Source of the DNA: Rotaria macrura
Lineage: Eukaryota > Rotifera > Eurotatoria > Philodinida > Philodinidae
Reading direction: 5' to 3'
Assembly (NCBI GenBank): GCA_900239685.1
Contig: OENT01000347.1
Coordinates: forward strand, 1-64,000
Length of the DNA: 64,000 bases
Notes under the pieces: model-generated
Told to the model about the DNA's origin: nothing
What the model saw: the letters and a program-made list of their open reading frames with translations, nothing else
Database searches by the model: none
Program-made: the position numbers and the translations under genes
Shown here: one piece after another, positions 11,501-24,184 of the stretch
Layout of the letters: every line of letters begins with the position of its first letter
How positions within the stretch are numbered: the first letter of the stretch is position 1

Positions 11501-14500
11501 TAGATTGTGTCTTTATCTTCATTATTATTATCACCTTTTGAACTAGTTATTCAAAAAGAAACGAGTAACTCTCTGCTATAGTATTCTATTTTTATTTACA
11601 ACGCACTTTCTCTCATCATCTAGTAACTCCGAAAATCAAGTGAATGCATTTTTCTTCTTTACGATTAAATTATTAATGTGGTAAGTAGGTACGTTATATA
11701 ATAGATGATAAGTTTTACGCACTTGCATAACCGTCATGACCCAATCATGAGGCATTTGTGGATGAAATGGTCGAAAACATTGATTAAAATATTGACTAAA
11801 GAAAATGACATGAAAATACAGTGTGTGAGCGAAAGAGAATAGTTTTTACTTCAACTGATTCATAGTCATTCCGGTGGCTTCTTGTGAAAATGCGTATCGT
11901 TGATGATGTTCTTGTACTGACTAAATAGACAAGTTTCTATTAGTTTTGGAATTCGCATGACTAAAATATAAGTTTACTAGATTAGTTAAATGTGTCGCAC
12001 GATCAAAATCGAATTCTCGATAAAGATTAAGTGAAAGACGTATAACTGATGCATGATGATTATAAAATACTAGAAATGGTTTTGTCCATGCGACAAGCCA
12101 ATGTACACGGATATCAAATTTACGACCTTTAATAAGTAGTGGTCGTGAAATGTATCTGAGTTAATACATGAAAAAAAGAATAACATTTTAGTTCAAATAT
12201 TCCGATAGAACCCAACCATCGTCATACGCTACTCTTGCATTAGATATCCTGGTGATTTGGGCTCATGTTGCACACGATTTCCAACCACTGGTTTTAGTTT
12301 AAATATTGTTTCTAAATCGGAATTTACTGATATAACGTGAATGCCTTGGCCAGCATAACTGTAACGTGGTTTGCATATCCAAGTTCTACTTTGTTCTAGA
12401 AATTAGAAAAACAAACATTTGATTCGTTCTTCGAAGATGACACAATAGAAATCTTTCTTTTTTTCTTTTTATTCAATATTCCTATGATCTATTTAACGGA
12501 TACGAGCTTTTACGTATAACGGAAGAGAATCTGTCTAAATTCAGAGTGTAACAGCATGAAATTTAAAAACTTATGCGATAGAAGGATTGGTTGAGAGTCG
12601 ATCTTAAATTGACCTACATGGCACTGCTATCCTATTCTTTCAATCGATTCAGATGTAAATAAGAGTATTAATCGTATTTTTTTCATCTATTTTATACGGA
12701 TCGTATTGATCTCGTTCAGCATACATCTGTCGATCGATCGTATTTTGAGTGATGGTCTTTTTATGCTCGTGATTCTAGTTTTGTTTTCTTCTTCTTCAAA
12801 ATCAGATTGATTCGTTCAGAATACATGGCTTATTTCTTATTATCTGAACTTCGATAGTTGTACGATAAAATTATTCGAAAATAGAAGATTGTTCGGCAAA
12901 GCTGTCAAGAATCGGAGTAGTATCGAGAAAATGAGAATCATCTCAATTATTTTCATGAATACGATAATCAATTTATATGAATTGATTGAGATCGGTTTTT
13001 ATTTCAACGTTCTTCTATCTATCTACTCGACCTTATTTGAAAACAAAATAAGGGCAGACAATACGAATAAAAGTTGTTCAGTGTCTCTCCCATTTTTGTG
13101 CTGTTAGTTTCTTATGAACATAGATGGTCTCTCGCATGCATTATCGATAAATGAAAATGCTTGAAGAGTAATGTAGATATTGCAATAAATTACTTAGAAT
13201 TTTCTTTACTCGGTTGCATAATCTAATTGTGAAGGTTCACAAGAATACATCACGTTTATCTAAGTATATCTGTTACAATCGTACTTATGAGAAAAATATA
13301 ATCTTATGAATAAAATTGTATTTATAATATGATAAAGATTGCCTATTACCATGGTATTTTTTTTCAAATAATCTGCAGTTACATGAAAAGACATTTTTGA
13401 ATTTTTAAAAAGACCTTGATGCTGGCAGCACTTCATAAAATCAGCATTGTTTTTTATTTTGTAAGTTTCGATGAAAGAAAACTTAGAACTTTTTTTACAT
13501 GTATAAGATCGAAAAGATAGAAAGTTGCTTTTGATAAAAGAGGTGAAAAACAAAATGATAATGCATTCCTATCATGAATCATTCTTTGAGGTCTTAGTTA
13601 ATGAAACAAAGTCTATACTGAAACATCTCACGAAAGAGAAGGAAATCCGACGACATGAGTGTAAGTTCAGGTCATTAGGAGTTGTCTGAAAATATTCTTT
13701 AGGCATATTCTGTTTTGTCTGCTGAAATGTCAGAACAACATCGTGTCCGAGTAAGTCAATAAAGAAACTTTGAATTTGTTATGAGCAATAATGTAAATAT
13801 ATTATTGAGATTCGAATGAAATCAGTTGAAGTGAATTTTTCGTTTTCTGTAATCAATATTTTCAATTTGCATCTAATTAACTATACAGACGATCCGTTTG
13901 GTAGGTATTTCATTCATACAATAACGTTCAAATTTCGCTTCGAATAGAATTAATGTTAACAGTAGAAAAATCAAAAGTATAAAACTCAATTAAACTTATC
14001 AATAAGTATTATCATGTGATGTGTATAAAGTAGAATATTTCCTTCTAACTGTAATCATGTGAATCACGATTGCAACATGAATTATGATTATAAAACTAGA
14101 GGGAATCGTATAGAAATTTAGCATGTCTTAAGATTTAATTTTTCCCTTGAGAATATCTCATCCGTAACAGTAGATCGATCGAGTCGATAAAACGACGAAC
14201 ATTGTAGTGCACCGGGTTTTCTTCGATCTAACTCATATTTCATTAGTCAGTATGACAAGAAAAAAGATTTGATTTTGCCCATTAGCACGAACGATGGGAA
14301 GATCTCAAAACGTTCAACATTGAATACGTTATTCGATAATATCAAACGGAATAGTATTCTTACTTTTATAAACACGTAAAAATTCAGCTACTTCATCTTC
14401 ATTATCGAGAACGAATGTTATAGGAAGAAATGTTTGAATATGATTTCCAACTGAATTTCGTCTCTTATTCAAATAATCTCGTATTGTATACCATAGATTA

Positions 14501-14885
14501 ACTTTATCGGCAAATGCTATTTGACCAGGTATATTATTAATTAATTGTTTTCCTTCTTGAAATTGTTTCCAGTCAACTTGATGTTCAAGACACCATTTAA
14601 TTGTAAAATTTGTTCCATTGAGATCTTTTGTACGAGACCAGCCACGTTCTTCAAGTATTTCCGTAATTCTATAAGAATAAAATGAATACAAAACGATTTT
14701 TTTTATTTAAGAATGAAAAACGAATTTTGTTTTACTCACACTCGAGCTTTATCTGTACATGCATAGAATATTAAATTATCAGAAGGTCGTTTACGATTAA
14801 ATAACTCTCCGATGGATGCATCTTTTGAACGGGATGAATTTTGTTTTTGATCATTTTTTGAACCAGCTGTATTACCATTACCCAT
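8515..14885 (-). CDS. Tubulin tyrosine ligase-like protein, TTLL10-like
   Basis: I could assemble eight exons, all in phase: 14885-14740, 14668-14364, 12395-12233, 12155-11978, 11920-11850, 11795-11723, 9508-9354 and 9271-8515 (615 residues). The ATP-grasp fold of the TTL family is clear: TWICKPRYSYAGQGIHV (phosphate-binding loop region), YLMQEYISRPLLIKG, GRKFDIR, RLSLN...THLTN, and the metal-site block GYFGLFGCDFLLDENF with WLLEVNDNPG. The order and wording (GRKFD(V/I)R, GCDFL.D.NF, WLLE.N.NP) are closest to TTLL10, a polyglycylase in many animals; this family assignment is from memory of the family. TTLL enzymes add amino acids to tubulin tails, for instance in cilia. The last exon adds a basic, Ser/Thr-rich tail of about 200 residues with no domain I know. 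Introns 14363-12396 and 11722-9509 are about 2 kb each, far longer than the other five (57-83 bp). No defect was found. Confidence 0.9.
11434..11456. repeat. (AT)n microsatellite
   Basis: Uninterrupted AT run inside the second long TTLL intron region; length read directly. Confidence 0.9.
13585..13752 (+). other. Exon-like fragments opposite a TTLL intron
   Basis: On the plus strand, inside the first long TTLL intron, an open stretch reads NETKSILKHLTKEKEIRRHE, followed by GTAAGT, a 47-bp gap ending TTTAG, and a second block reading AYSVLSAEMSEQHRVR with another GTAAGT donor. The splice signals and amino-acid make-up look coding, but the two blocks do not join cleanly in phase with the donor that is visible. 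I do not recognise the protein. It may be a relic or part of a nested gene. Confidence 0.3.
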
Positions 14886-15942
14886 GATTGAATAAGAAGT
14901 TTTTCTTTTAAGTTAACAACTATGTAAATTGATTGTTGTCACTGGAGACATAGTTGAAAATAATACCATTTATTTAAGTCGATGATATTTTTTCTCTTAA
15001 TTCAAATCGAACGGTAGTCAACCATCTGTTGTCCTATATTTATATGTAGACTTGAGAACAATAGTTTTTATTTACACTACACAAATGTTGTTGCAAGTAT
15101 ATGAATAATATAAATGGATGTTAGTTATTTCGAATTTTTTTCCCTCGTCTAGTGTTTTTTTGTATGATTTGAATGTAGAAAAAGAAAGAGAAGCGAAAAG
15201 AAAAGGAAAGAAAGAGGAGAACAGAAAGGTGAGCTCAATTGTTATTGTAACTGAGAACGTAGTTTGACTTTTCTTTTTGTGTTTATCATCGGTTATCGCA
15301 TGTTGATGTGTGTCTGCTTACTTGGTTTCTATAAGTATCGATGCATTAGTTAATGAATGTCTAAACCGCTCTGTATTGTAAATAGAAAATAAAAACAACA
15401 TAAATATATAATGATTCGATCGATCTACACAGTAACAAATGTTTTCTAAAAGCAATATGAAAATAATAAAAAGAATTATATTGTTATAGTAATTGTGTTG
15501 ACATTGGATGATGAAAAATAGGATCAATAGAGTCGTTTGTAATGTTTCATCTCATTTTATGATTGATAGGGAGGACATGTACGAGATGCAATTATGTCTT
15601 TTCAGGATTTTTCCAGCGATGTATTACAACTTGTTTTTTAAATGTGCGTTAAATAGAGTTTTTTTAATTTGGTTGCCGACATAAAATTTTGTGAAAGACG
15701 AGCTTCAATTTCAAGGAGCATGTAATCATCAAGCAGTTGTTAATAATGAAATCGTATTTTTAATTCAAAATTTCTTACTCTTGAGAGAAAAGCAGACCGT
15801 TACCTAACAATCTATTTTTCTTTGATTTTTAATCATTCTTAGATACGGAAAATTTGAGTATCATCTCTAGAGCGTTCAGTTTCCATGCATTACCATGCGC
15901 ATGTATTCCTAGAAAAAATAGTTGCAACTCGTTTTTCATGTA

Positions 15943-16428
15943 CTGGCTCTGTCAAAATTATAGACATCTCTTTGTTGTTGATTTTTCTCTTTCTGAATAA
16001 AAGCTCAAAGAACTCTCTTAATAATGATTTGAATAGCTCAAAGATTTTTCTATTCCCGGAGATGCATATGAAGATTTCATTAAGATAACTTTATATTAGG
16101 ACCTCTGAAAAACTAGAGATCTAGAAAACCAAGTGTTTAATTTTTGATTCGAACTACTTGCAAGCCTNNNNNNNNNNNNNNNNNNNNNNNNNNNNNNNNN
16201 NNNNNNNNNNNNNNNNNNNNNNNNNNNNNNNNNNNNNNNNNNNNNNNNNNNNNNNNNNNNNNNNNNNNNNNNNNNNNNNNNNNNNNNNNNNNNNNNNNNN
16301 NNNNNNNNNNNNNNNNNNNNNNNNNNNNNNNNNNNNNNNNNNNNNNNNNNNNNNNNNNNNNNNNNNNNNNNNNNNNNNNNNNNNNNNNNNNNNNNNNNNN
16401 NNNNNNNCTATAATTTTGACAGAGCCAG
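15943..16428. mobile_element. TIR element around an assembly gap, Tc1/mariner-like
   Basis: CTGGCTCTGTCAAAATTATA at 15943 is repeated in inverted orientation ending at 16428, perfect over 21 bp, and both ends are flanked by TA. Terminal sequence and TA duplication suggest a Tc1/mariner-type element. The right arm begins exactly where the run of N ends, so its inner part is unknown. No transposase is visible in the sequenced 215 bp of the left part. Confidence 0.55.
16158..16407. other. Assembly gap (250 N)
   Basis: Run of 250 unknown bases, a round number typical of an estimated gap. It lies inside an inverted-repeat element, which could explain the failed assembly. Confidence 0.98.
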
Positions 16429-17447
16429 TACATACGTGTCTAGAATAAGAACTATTAGAAATTTTTGCCGAGAGATTTCTATGAATAGATAAGAATTTTT
16501 CTGTAGGATCATCGGAAAACAATTGAATCAATGTTTATTGTGATATGTGAGTAGTTCATTTTAGTATTCTCTATCTTAAAGTCTCAATTCAATCAGGTTT
16601 AGTTTGAGTTTAAAGTAGGGCATGATTTTTTTAATGAGAAATGGTATTTAAAAAATTAAAAAAACGGTTTTCAAGTTCCATTAGGTAGCTAATTATTCTT
16701 CGGTTATCACCTTCAGAAAGTGATCTTTATTTTTAACATTTTCTGCTTTTCTTTTCTTTTACACTCATGTAGAAGAGATGAAAGAAGTCATGTCATTGAA
16801 AATGAAAGTGTCACGCGCACAATATTTTCCGTGCAGACGAGATAACAAGACAAAGAGCTAAATCAAGAAACCAAGTACGACAGGGACATTTTTTTACGTC
16901 GAGAAATTCAAGCTCAAAGTTTATCTTTGATACCCGTATAATTGTGAGTCCTATGTGCTCGTCTTTTTCAGAATAAAAATGCGATATTACATCATGTATA
17001 TCGTACAAATGACTAATTATGTTTATGTAAGCATTGAATAATTGTTCATACTATCTCAATCCTTCAATGACGGTAACAGTCAACGATATGTGATTTTCCG
17101 TAATGAATAGAAGAGAACTTCACCTACATTTTGTAGTTGATATTTTGTAGGAGAAAATAATATTGAAATACATAATGTTATGGTAACATTTTTGAAAAGT
17201 GTATCATAATAAATTTCTATCTTTGATTTCAAAATCTACTTCAGATTTATAATACTAGAGGCAATCCGTGTCATTTACTTTCAACATACTATAATGTGAA
17301 GTAAGCAAATGCAGAAAATTTAGAATTCTATTTATTCGAATGAAAGACAATGTTTTACGTTTCATCGAAATTTTATTTCATTTGTTTATAAGTGTTTGTT
17401 GAATACAATTTATTTCAAAAGGATTCTGATGTATATATATATATGTA

Positions 17448-18166
17448 CGGTAGTTTGCAAAAGAACATGTGAACTCGTTAGTTTTACTACTACTCCGTCT
17501 AGCAACATTCTTGTTTTTTTTATTGTTAGTTTTAATATGATTCGATAACTAACAAATAACACTATACAGTGATATTGTTTAATATTATTTCCATTGATCG
17601 TCACAGGAACCATCTAGAACAGTTTTCTTAAAATTCGAAGTTAAAAAGTCAATTATACTTTTTCATTGCGTTTTGTTTCGTTTTCTTCCAATTATCTGAA
17701 TTCGTACATGCTGAAATTATGTTCAATGAGTGTTTTTCATGATGAGTGCCAGTTTTAATCGCCTTCCTTCATTTTCCAATGAGCTATATGGGTAGTTAAG
17801 TTGAACCCTAATTTTGAACTTTTCGAAAATTTTCTAGTCTTTTTATCCACACATCCAAAAACTTTGTTTTGTTTCTCGTTTCAACATTGTATCTACAATT
17901 CGATACTAATTTTCGGATTATTTTAACAGATAATAGAGAACCACATGATAACTATAATTCTAGAATGTAATTGCTGTGTGATTTCAAATTTTTAGCATTG
18001 CCTTCTATATTTTTCCTGTGAAGAAGGGTGGAAAGATCATTAGATAATATTTATGTGTAATCTGCTTTATTGGCTATTGAACCATATTAAAGGAAACAAA
18101 GAAAGTATGTTGCCAGACGGAGTAGTAGTAAAAATTATGTGTTCAAGTATTTTCGTCAAACCACTG
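17448..18166. mobile_element. Tc1/mariner-like element, 719 bp
   Basis: The segment 17448-17509 and the segment 18105-18166 are imperfect inverted copies of about 60 bp: CGGTAGTTTGCAAAAG at the left end, CAGTGGTTTGACGAAAAT read inward from the right end, and a shared inner core ACTACTACTCCGTCT. Both ends are flanked by TA (17446-17447 and 18167-18168). These ends and the TA duplication are typical of Tc1/mariner elements. The 600-bp interior has no transposase frame, so this is a non-autonomous or internally deleted copy. The differences between arms suggest some age. Confidence 0.72.
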
Positions 18167-21100
18167 TATACAATATAGGACGAGAAGAATTCGTAAGTTC
18201 TATTCAATTGGTTTACGTAGAATCGTGAATTCATAACTGTTGCTGTTCACGAGTCAAAGAAATTACACAAATCTCTCTTTCGTGTACAAGTTTGTATAAT
18301 CAAGAGCGCAAAAATTTCTAAGTAAATCGTATAACAAAGTGTAAACGACAGAATTTTTTAAAAGCTTGTATGATTCAGCATTCGAAAAACAATTCTATTG
18401 CCAACTGGCAGGTCAAATCTCAAATGTACCGAAAATTCGTTATTCACTCATAGTTTCTGTGACTTCTTTTTTCTAGTTAATCTTTTCTGGATCTATTACG
18501 TACTAATCCATTAGAGTCATGTTTCATCCTTACGTATTATATTAGTCGTTCACGTTATTTATTAGTGAGAACAAGTGTTAATACTTAAAACTAAAATCAC
18601 TCTTTTCCGAATGTAAAATAGCTGGCCATGAAGATTGCTCGCTATATCGAATTCACTTCATTCCCATAAAACCATATCTAAGTAAGACAAGATTATTTAT
18701 TCGTTGAGCTTTCAACATGCAGTAGCTCATAAATGAACTACATAGAAAAAAATATCAACTGATATTTCATTCCAGTAGTTTTAGTCTAAGAAGAAAATGA
18801 ATGTTAAACAAATCGTTAGCCAATAGATTATGCTGCGTACAAAATGAGTTATGATGTATTCCCACGAGAATTCGCAATATTCACTAGACAAATCAACGTG
18901 ATATATTTAACTTCGATGTTTAGATATTTTTTTTCTTAAGTTACTTTTCTGGCAAAAGCATATAAATTAGTGCATAGAATCCGTTAATGAAAATGATGAA
19001 ATAAGTTTCTTTTTCATGAATGTTCTAAAGGACGAAGAAAAACAATCAATAAACATGGTATAAAAAAAGCAATTATCTTTTCATCCATGAGACTTATCCT
19101 TCTGAGATCCATGCGTAATTTCAACGGGTCCGCAGTTTTTGTTTTTGATCATCAAATATTTCAAGTGTGAAATAATCCCCGAATTTACAATGGATGGAAA
19201 TGAAAATAAAAACAGAGAAGCGTTCACGCAAAGAATGATTAGGGACAAAAACAAAGCGTCAGTGTACATCCCATGAGCAAATTCAGATCTAGAAAAATTG
19301 CTACGAAGAACTTTAGTTAGATTTTTACATAGGACGAATATTACGTATAAGTGAAACATTATAGTTTCGTAATTTGGAATACTTGTGAGTTAAGAATATC
19401 TTTTGTTTTTTGCTATAAAGTTCTGAAAACGACGCTAAAATTACTCTTAGGTACTTTTGGAAGAGTACATAATACAATAATTCACTGGAGATTGAAACAA
19501 TTTGTAAAGGTACGTAATTTATTTAAGTTTGTTGAAATGCAAATTATCTGACAATTAGTTATTCACCAATCTGCTATTTTATGAAGCATATCGATTCAGA
19601 GAAAATTATCATTACTAACTCCACTCATACTTTTCTTATCATCTTTAATCTTATCCAAAATCTTAATTGACTATTTTCTACCGTTGAAGTTCATCATAAG
19701 TTTTTCGAGTTAAGAAGCTTATTCTAAAGATATACGATCAGAAACGATTTAACTCGCTCTATGAGAAATTACTGGATCATCTTAAGTAGTTCATCTCTTG
19801 ATTAATTCGATGATAGGAGTACATTTTTTCTCGTCTCAACAGCGTGGACACTTATTGTTTATCGAACGAATAATGTTTCTGAATGAAAATTTGATAAAAT
19901 AAACATCATGCCATGGAAAATTAACCAAGAGCAGAGTCTATTTAATCATATCTCATCACCGATGAAAAGCTGTAATACTAGAATATTTTTGATTGGTATG
20001 ATTTTCAACTATGTAACAGGTTTCTGTTTAGTTTTTCCTGAAACATATTATTTAAATAATTATTTTCTACTTTTATTTTTCAGTACATTCAATGAAATAA
20101 CTGTCGACTCGGAATGCCTCTCGGTAAATGTGCCATTCAACATTGGCTATGTCTGATGTGGACTCGGTCACATGGTATACAGGGATAACGCTTGGCAAGA
20201 TCACAAGTAGATCAGTTAAGCCCTCCCCCCCTCACAATCGAGTTGCCACTTTGGAGCATAGGTTCAAGTTCACACTATCAAATATGGATGATCTTAAGGA
20301 AAAACGCTTGTGATTATCAGTCTCATAAACCTTACTAAACTAGACGTATGACTTGTTTTATAGTGTCCACGAGAATTGTTATCACTTCCAGACTATGAGA
20401 GTTATTGAGGTCGGATCGGTTGTATATTAAAGCTAGCCTCCATACGCAAATTTTCATTGGACAGAATTTTGAAATTCCTTTCTGTAAATTTTTTATAAGT
20501 ATTTCACTCCGTATGACTTTCAAATTAGGTATAAAAACCACACTAAATCGAACTTTTCTCAGTCCAGGAATCAAATATCAAAAATCCGGTCGACGAAAAG
20601 TTAACTCTAATCGAGACCTTTAAAATCGAAATAAAAAATCGGAGAAGCTAGAGCCGAACTGGAGCTATAGCAATTTTCTTGCTTCAAAACCATGTTTTGA
20701 GAAAGGCGCTAAAGAAATTTTATAAGTGAATTTTTCATTTAAACGTTTAAAGACTACTTTTTAAATGGAATATTTCTAACATATTGCATTAGAATTCGTT
20801 TTTGCGGTGTCTATCAATGTATATTTTGTAGGTTTGAAGAAAACACTCCCAAATCAACCAGGAAAAATGTCAAAACAGCGAAAATATCGAAAAATATGAT
20901 AGTAGGGGGCGAGAGTATTTCTTCCGTAAGTCTATCAAAGCTTAACCGTTTTTCAAAACCTATATATATTCTGAAAGAGGAGATCACGGGGCATCTGTCT
21001 GTAATAAAAACTCAAGTCCGATTTTTTTAGAAAAATCTGATTTTCTGAGGGTAGGGGAGGGGTCCCTTAAGTTTACATGCATAAAATCATGAGGCGTTTG

Positions 21101-23664
21101 ATAGAGACGAATTGTCAATAATTGAACACTCTATAATGACTCGTATCTCTGATTAATTAGTTCGACTATATTCGATTGTATTGTTAGACAACATTCTCTA
21201 TGTCTATCTGCTTATAGATATAATATCTATCAGTACGTTGATACATTATGTTTAGAACTCTCAGAATATGCTGCGTTGTATTTTAATGAAATGTTTTCAT
21301 TTGATGAAATATTCATCTTATTATCTTGTTTTGAACATCATATTTTAATCTTAAACATTGAAGTCATCTTTCTTTTTCGTTTCAAATATGTTTGAATTCG
21401 ATAAAAAATCTTTTTAAATTTAATCTCAACTAGTAATAGTTACGTTACACAAAGATGAAAACTGAATGTAATTCTTTTTGCCATGTACAATGAATGAATG
21501 TTAATTTCAATGTGTGACTACTGATTAATCTAATCGATTGAAAATTCAATAAAACGCCGACTATGCTAGGTTTACTGTAGAAACATATCGCTTTTTCTGT
21601 GTAAACGCAAAATTAGGGGGTGTGACACCGTTGTAAAAAATGCGTCAGTGAAGAACTTTGCACTCAATAGTTGATCTTATGCTGTTATTTCATGCAAGGG
21701 AAATTATTTCATCATTTGCTGAGATTATTAAAAAGAAGTGTACTAATTAATTGTGACGTTGTCAACTATAGTTCTAATCTATCAAAATTTTACTGTCGCG
21801 TTGCCAGGTTTTGAATAATAAATTTCTTACTAATCAATATTTCTTCCGCAACTATTCAAGTTGCGCATTAATATTTAATTTTCAATTATTTTGAATGATC
21901 TCTGATGATATACTGATGAGGAAGATTAATTATTTAAACTGGCATCAAATCATAATTTATTCAATAGTTATATAAAATTCTCTAATAACTGTAAAAGAAA
22001 AATATATGCATTCACAGCTTTCTTCCTGGTGTTAGTTTTGTTTTTCTGAGCAGAATGAAATTTAATAGTAATGAATTCCCTATCGAACCAATTATGCATG
22101 ATTTTGGGTAGTTTATTATACAAAAATAAATTGATTCGATTTAATATTCTCTTCAGTGTTGAGAAGTCAACATCAAGGGTCACGATGTGAAAAGCTAGTC
22201 GATGGATTGCGATGAGTAGATCGACATTTTGTATCGTAGAAGATAAATAGGCGGCAACATAACTTGTTTTTATTGTATGAATTCCAATAACTCATCAAAT
22301 TATTTTCTATCACACAAACACTGTGCCTTGTTTATGACTATAGATGTTTTTTTCGCACACAAAGATGCTGTGTCGTTATTCACATGAGAACAAAAAAAAT
22401 TTTTTTTAATTTCCTTGATTAGCATGTACGATAGAATATAATTAACTGAAACTTTCATTGATTTTCTTGTTTATATTTAATTTAGACAAGTTCTTTATTG
22501 ACATTTTTACTCTTTATTGTCTGTAAAGTTCGTGACAAAAATCTATTCAACGCATGTCTGGGATAGAAAATCTCGTTGAGAAGTTTCTTCAAGTGTTCTA
22601 TTCTGGAACATAAATGCTGATTTATAAGAACAAGAAATCATTCAATATTCATACGTAAATTGAGAAATATGGTATGTAAATATTATATTGATAAGTAAGT
22701 TTGCATGTGCTATTCGACAGAATGAATCTCATAATATATTCCAGAGCATTCTTGCATGCAACTTTCAAAACTAAAGTCATTGAAGCATTTTTCTTAATTA
22801 GAATCTTGAACAAGAGTTATATCGTATAGATTCTACATGTATATGTCAATTAAGTTTGTTGTTGTTGTATTTCAATTAGATACATCAAACGAAAACATCT
22901 GAATTCTATATTAAAATTAATTTAAACAATAAATATCAGTATTATAAAGAATCTTTATGAATACTTTCTTGATTATATTATAGATAATAGTAAGAGTTTT
23001 TAAACATTCATCGTCTATTAATGACAGTTAAAAATATCACCTGTTATTCAAACTTAAATAGAAAGAGTAGTTGGTTCTTCATTAAAAATGAGTGCTGTTT
23101 TTTTTCTTTTAATTTATTTCGATCAAAGTTATATAATTTGTTTACAATTCAATGGAAAACAACTGCAAATGTCGAATTGCTGAATAGCTACAGAGCCTAT
23201 GAAGTCACAAGAACCATGTTTAACTAATGTTCTCTTGCTCCTGTCTCCGAAGAGAGTCATATGAATGGTTATCTTTGTGACTATGATAAAATGAACCAAT
23301 CCATTTGTTCTACATACTCGATATAAATCAATAAAATGTGATAAAACACTACTTCAACTACTACCTTGAACAAGATTGTGGTAACATATTCATCACAGAA
23401 AAGATTTCATAATTCACTATGAATCACTTTTGTTTTTAATTGAAATTTTTTTCATTCGAATGAGGAGATTGGTTTTACATCAATCAAAGGATTAATATGA
23501 TGATAAACTTAGTTTTAACATACTTAAGTTGATAATATGCAGTTTTATCTTCTTTTCCCTTGGTCTCATTAGTTTGACAACTACAGTCTGAAGAAAGATT
23601 TTATCTGCCACAGAAAAAGGAATGCCTTTCTTTTTTCCTCGTCGTCAGTGTGAATGCATATACG

Positions 23665-23684
23665 TATATATATATATATATATA
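23665..23684. repeat. (TA)n microsatellite
   Basis: TA run read directly, about 500 bp upstream of the GPCR start. Confidence 0.9.
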
Positions 23685-24184
23685 ATAGTACTTGCCAAGA
23701 AACGTCTTCGCTTCATAGAAGACAAAAGAAGTAAAAAATGTCGTTACAGTTATCAAAATCTATATTGAAATTTCTCTTTCGAAGTTGAACGTATACGTTT
23801 ATTATTTTAGCTTGTTATTATATATTAGTTTTTAAATAAGATTGGATTCATAAATATTTTTCACGGACGGAAAGAAAAGCTTGTGTATATTTTGAAGATT
23901 ATTTCTAGATTCTCTTACAACAAATGACTCTACCTACTTATAATTAGTAATATCACATGCTATCATTGTTTCCTGCTTGGCAAGTCAATATTATTTCAAT
24001 ATATCAGGTTAGTAACGTGATTGAATCTGTTGTGTGCATTGATAATATATATTGTAGAGACCAATCTTTAATATGAACCATAGCTGAAATGAACAAAATA
24101 TAAATTTGACTAAAAACTAGAATAAAAATAATTGTTTTGAAAGAAACCTAAAGTGAAACATTTTTCATATTATTTTCAATAATC

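Larger units (their letters stand above)
14886..24184. other. Gene-free region between TTLL and the GPCR
   Basis: Nine kilobases without a supported gene. It holds two elements with terminal inverted repeats (15943-16428 and 17448-18166), a TA microsatellite at 23665-23684, and a locally more GC-rich, unclassified patch around 20125-21080 with runs such as CCCTCCCCCCC and GGGTAGGGGAGGGG. The open frames in this region carry no motif I recognise. Confidence 0.55.

Noticed and set aside
19081-19359. Minus-strand frame with hydrophobic segments as a receptor fragment
   Set aside because: No family motif, and hydrophobic frames are common in AT-rich DNA.
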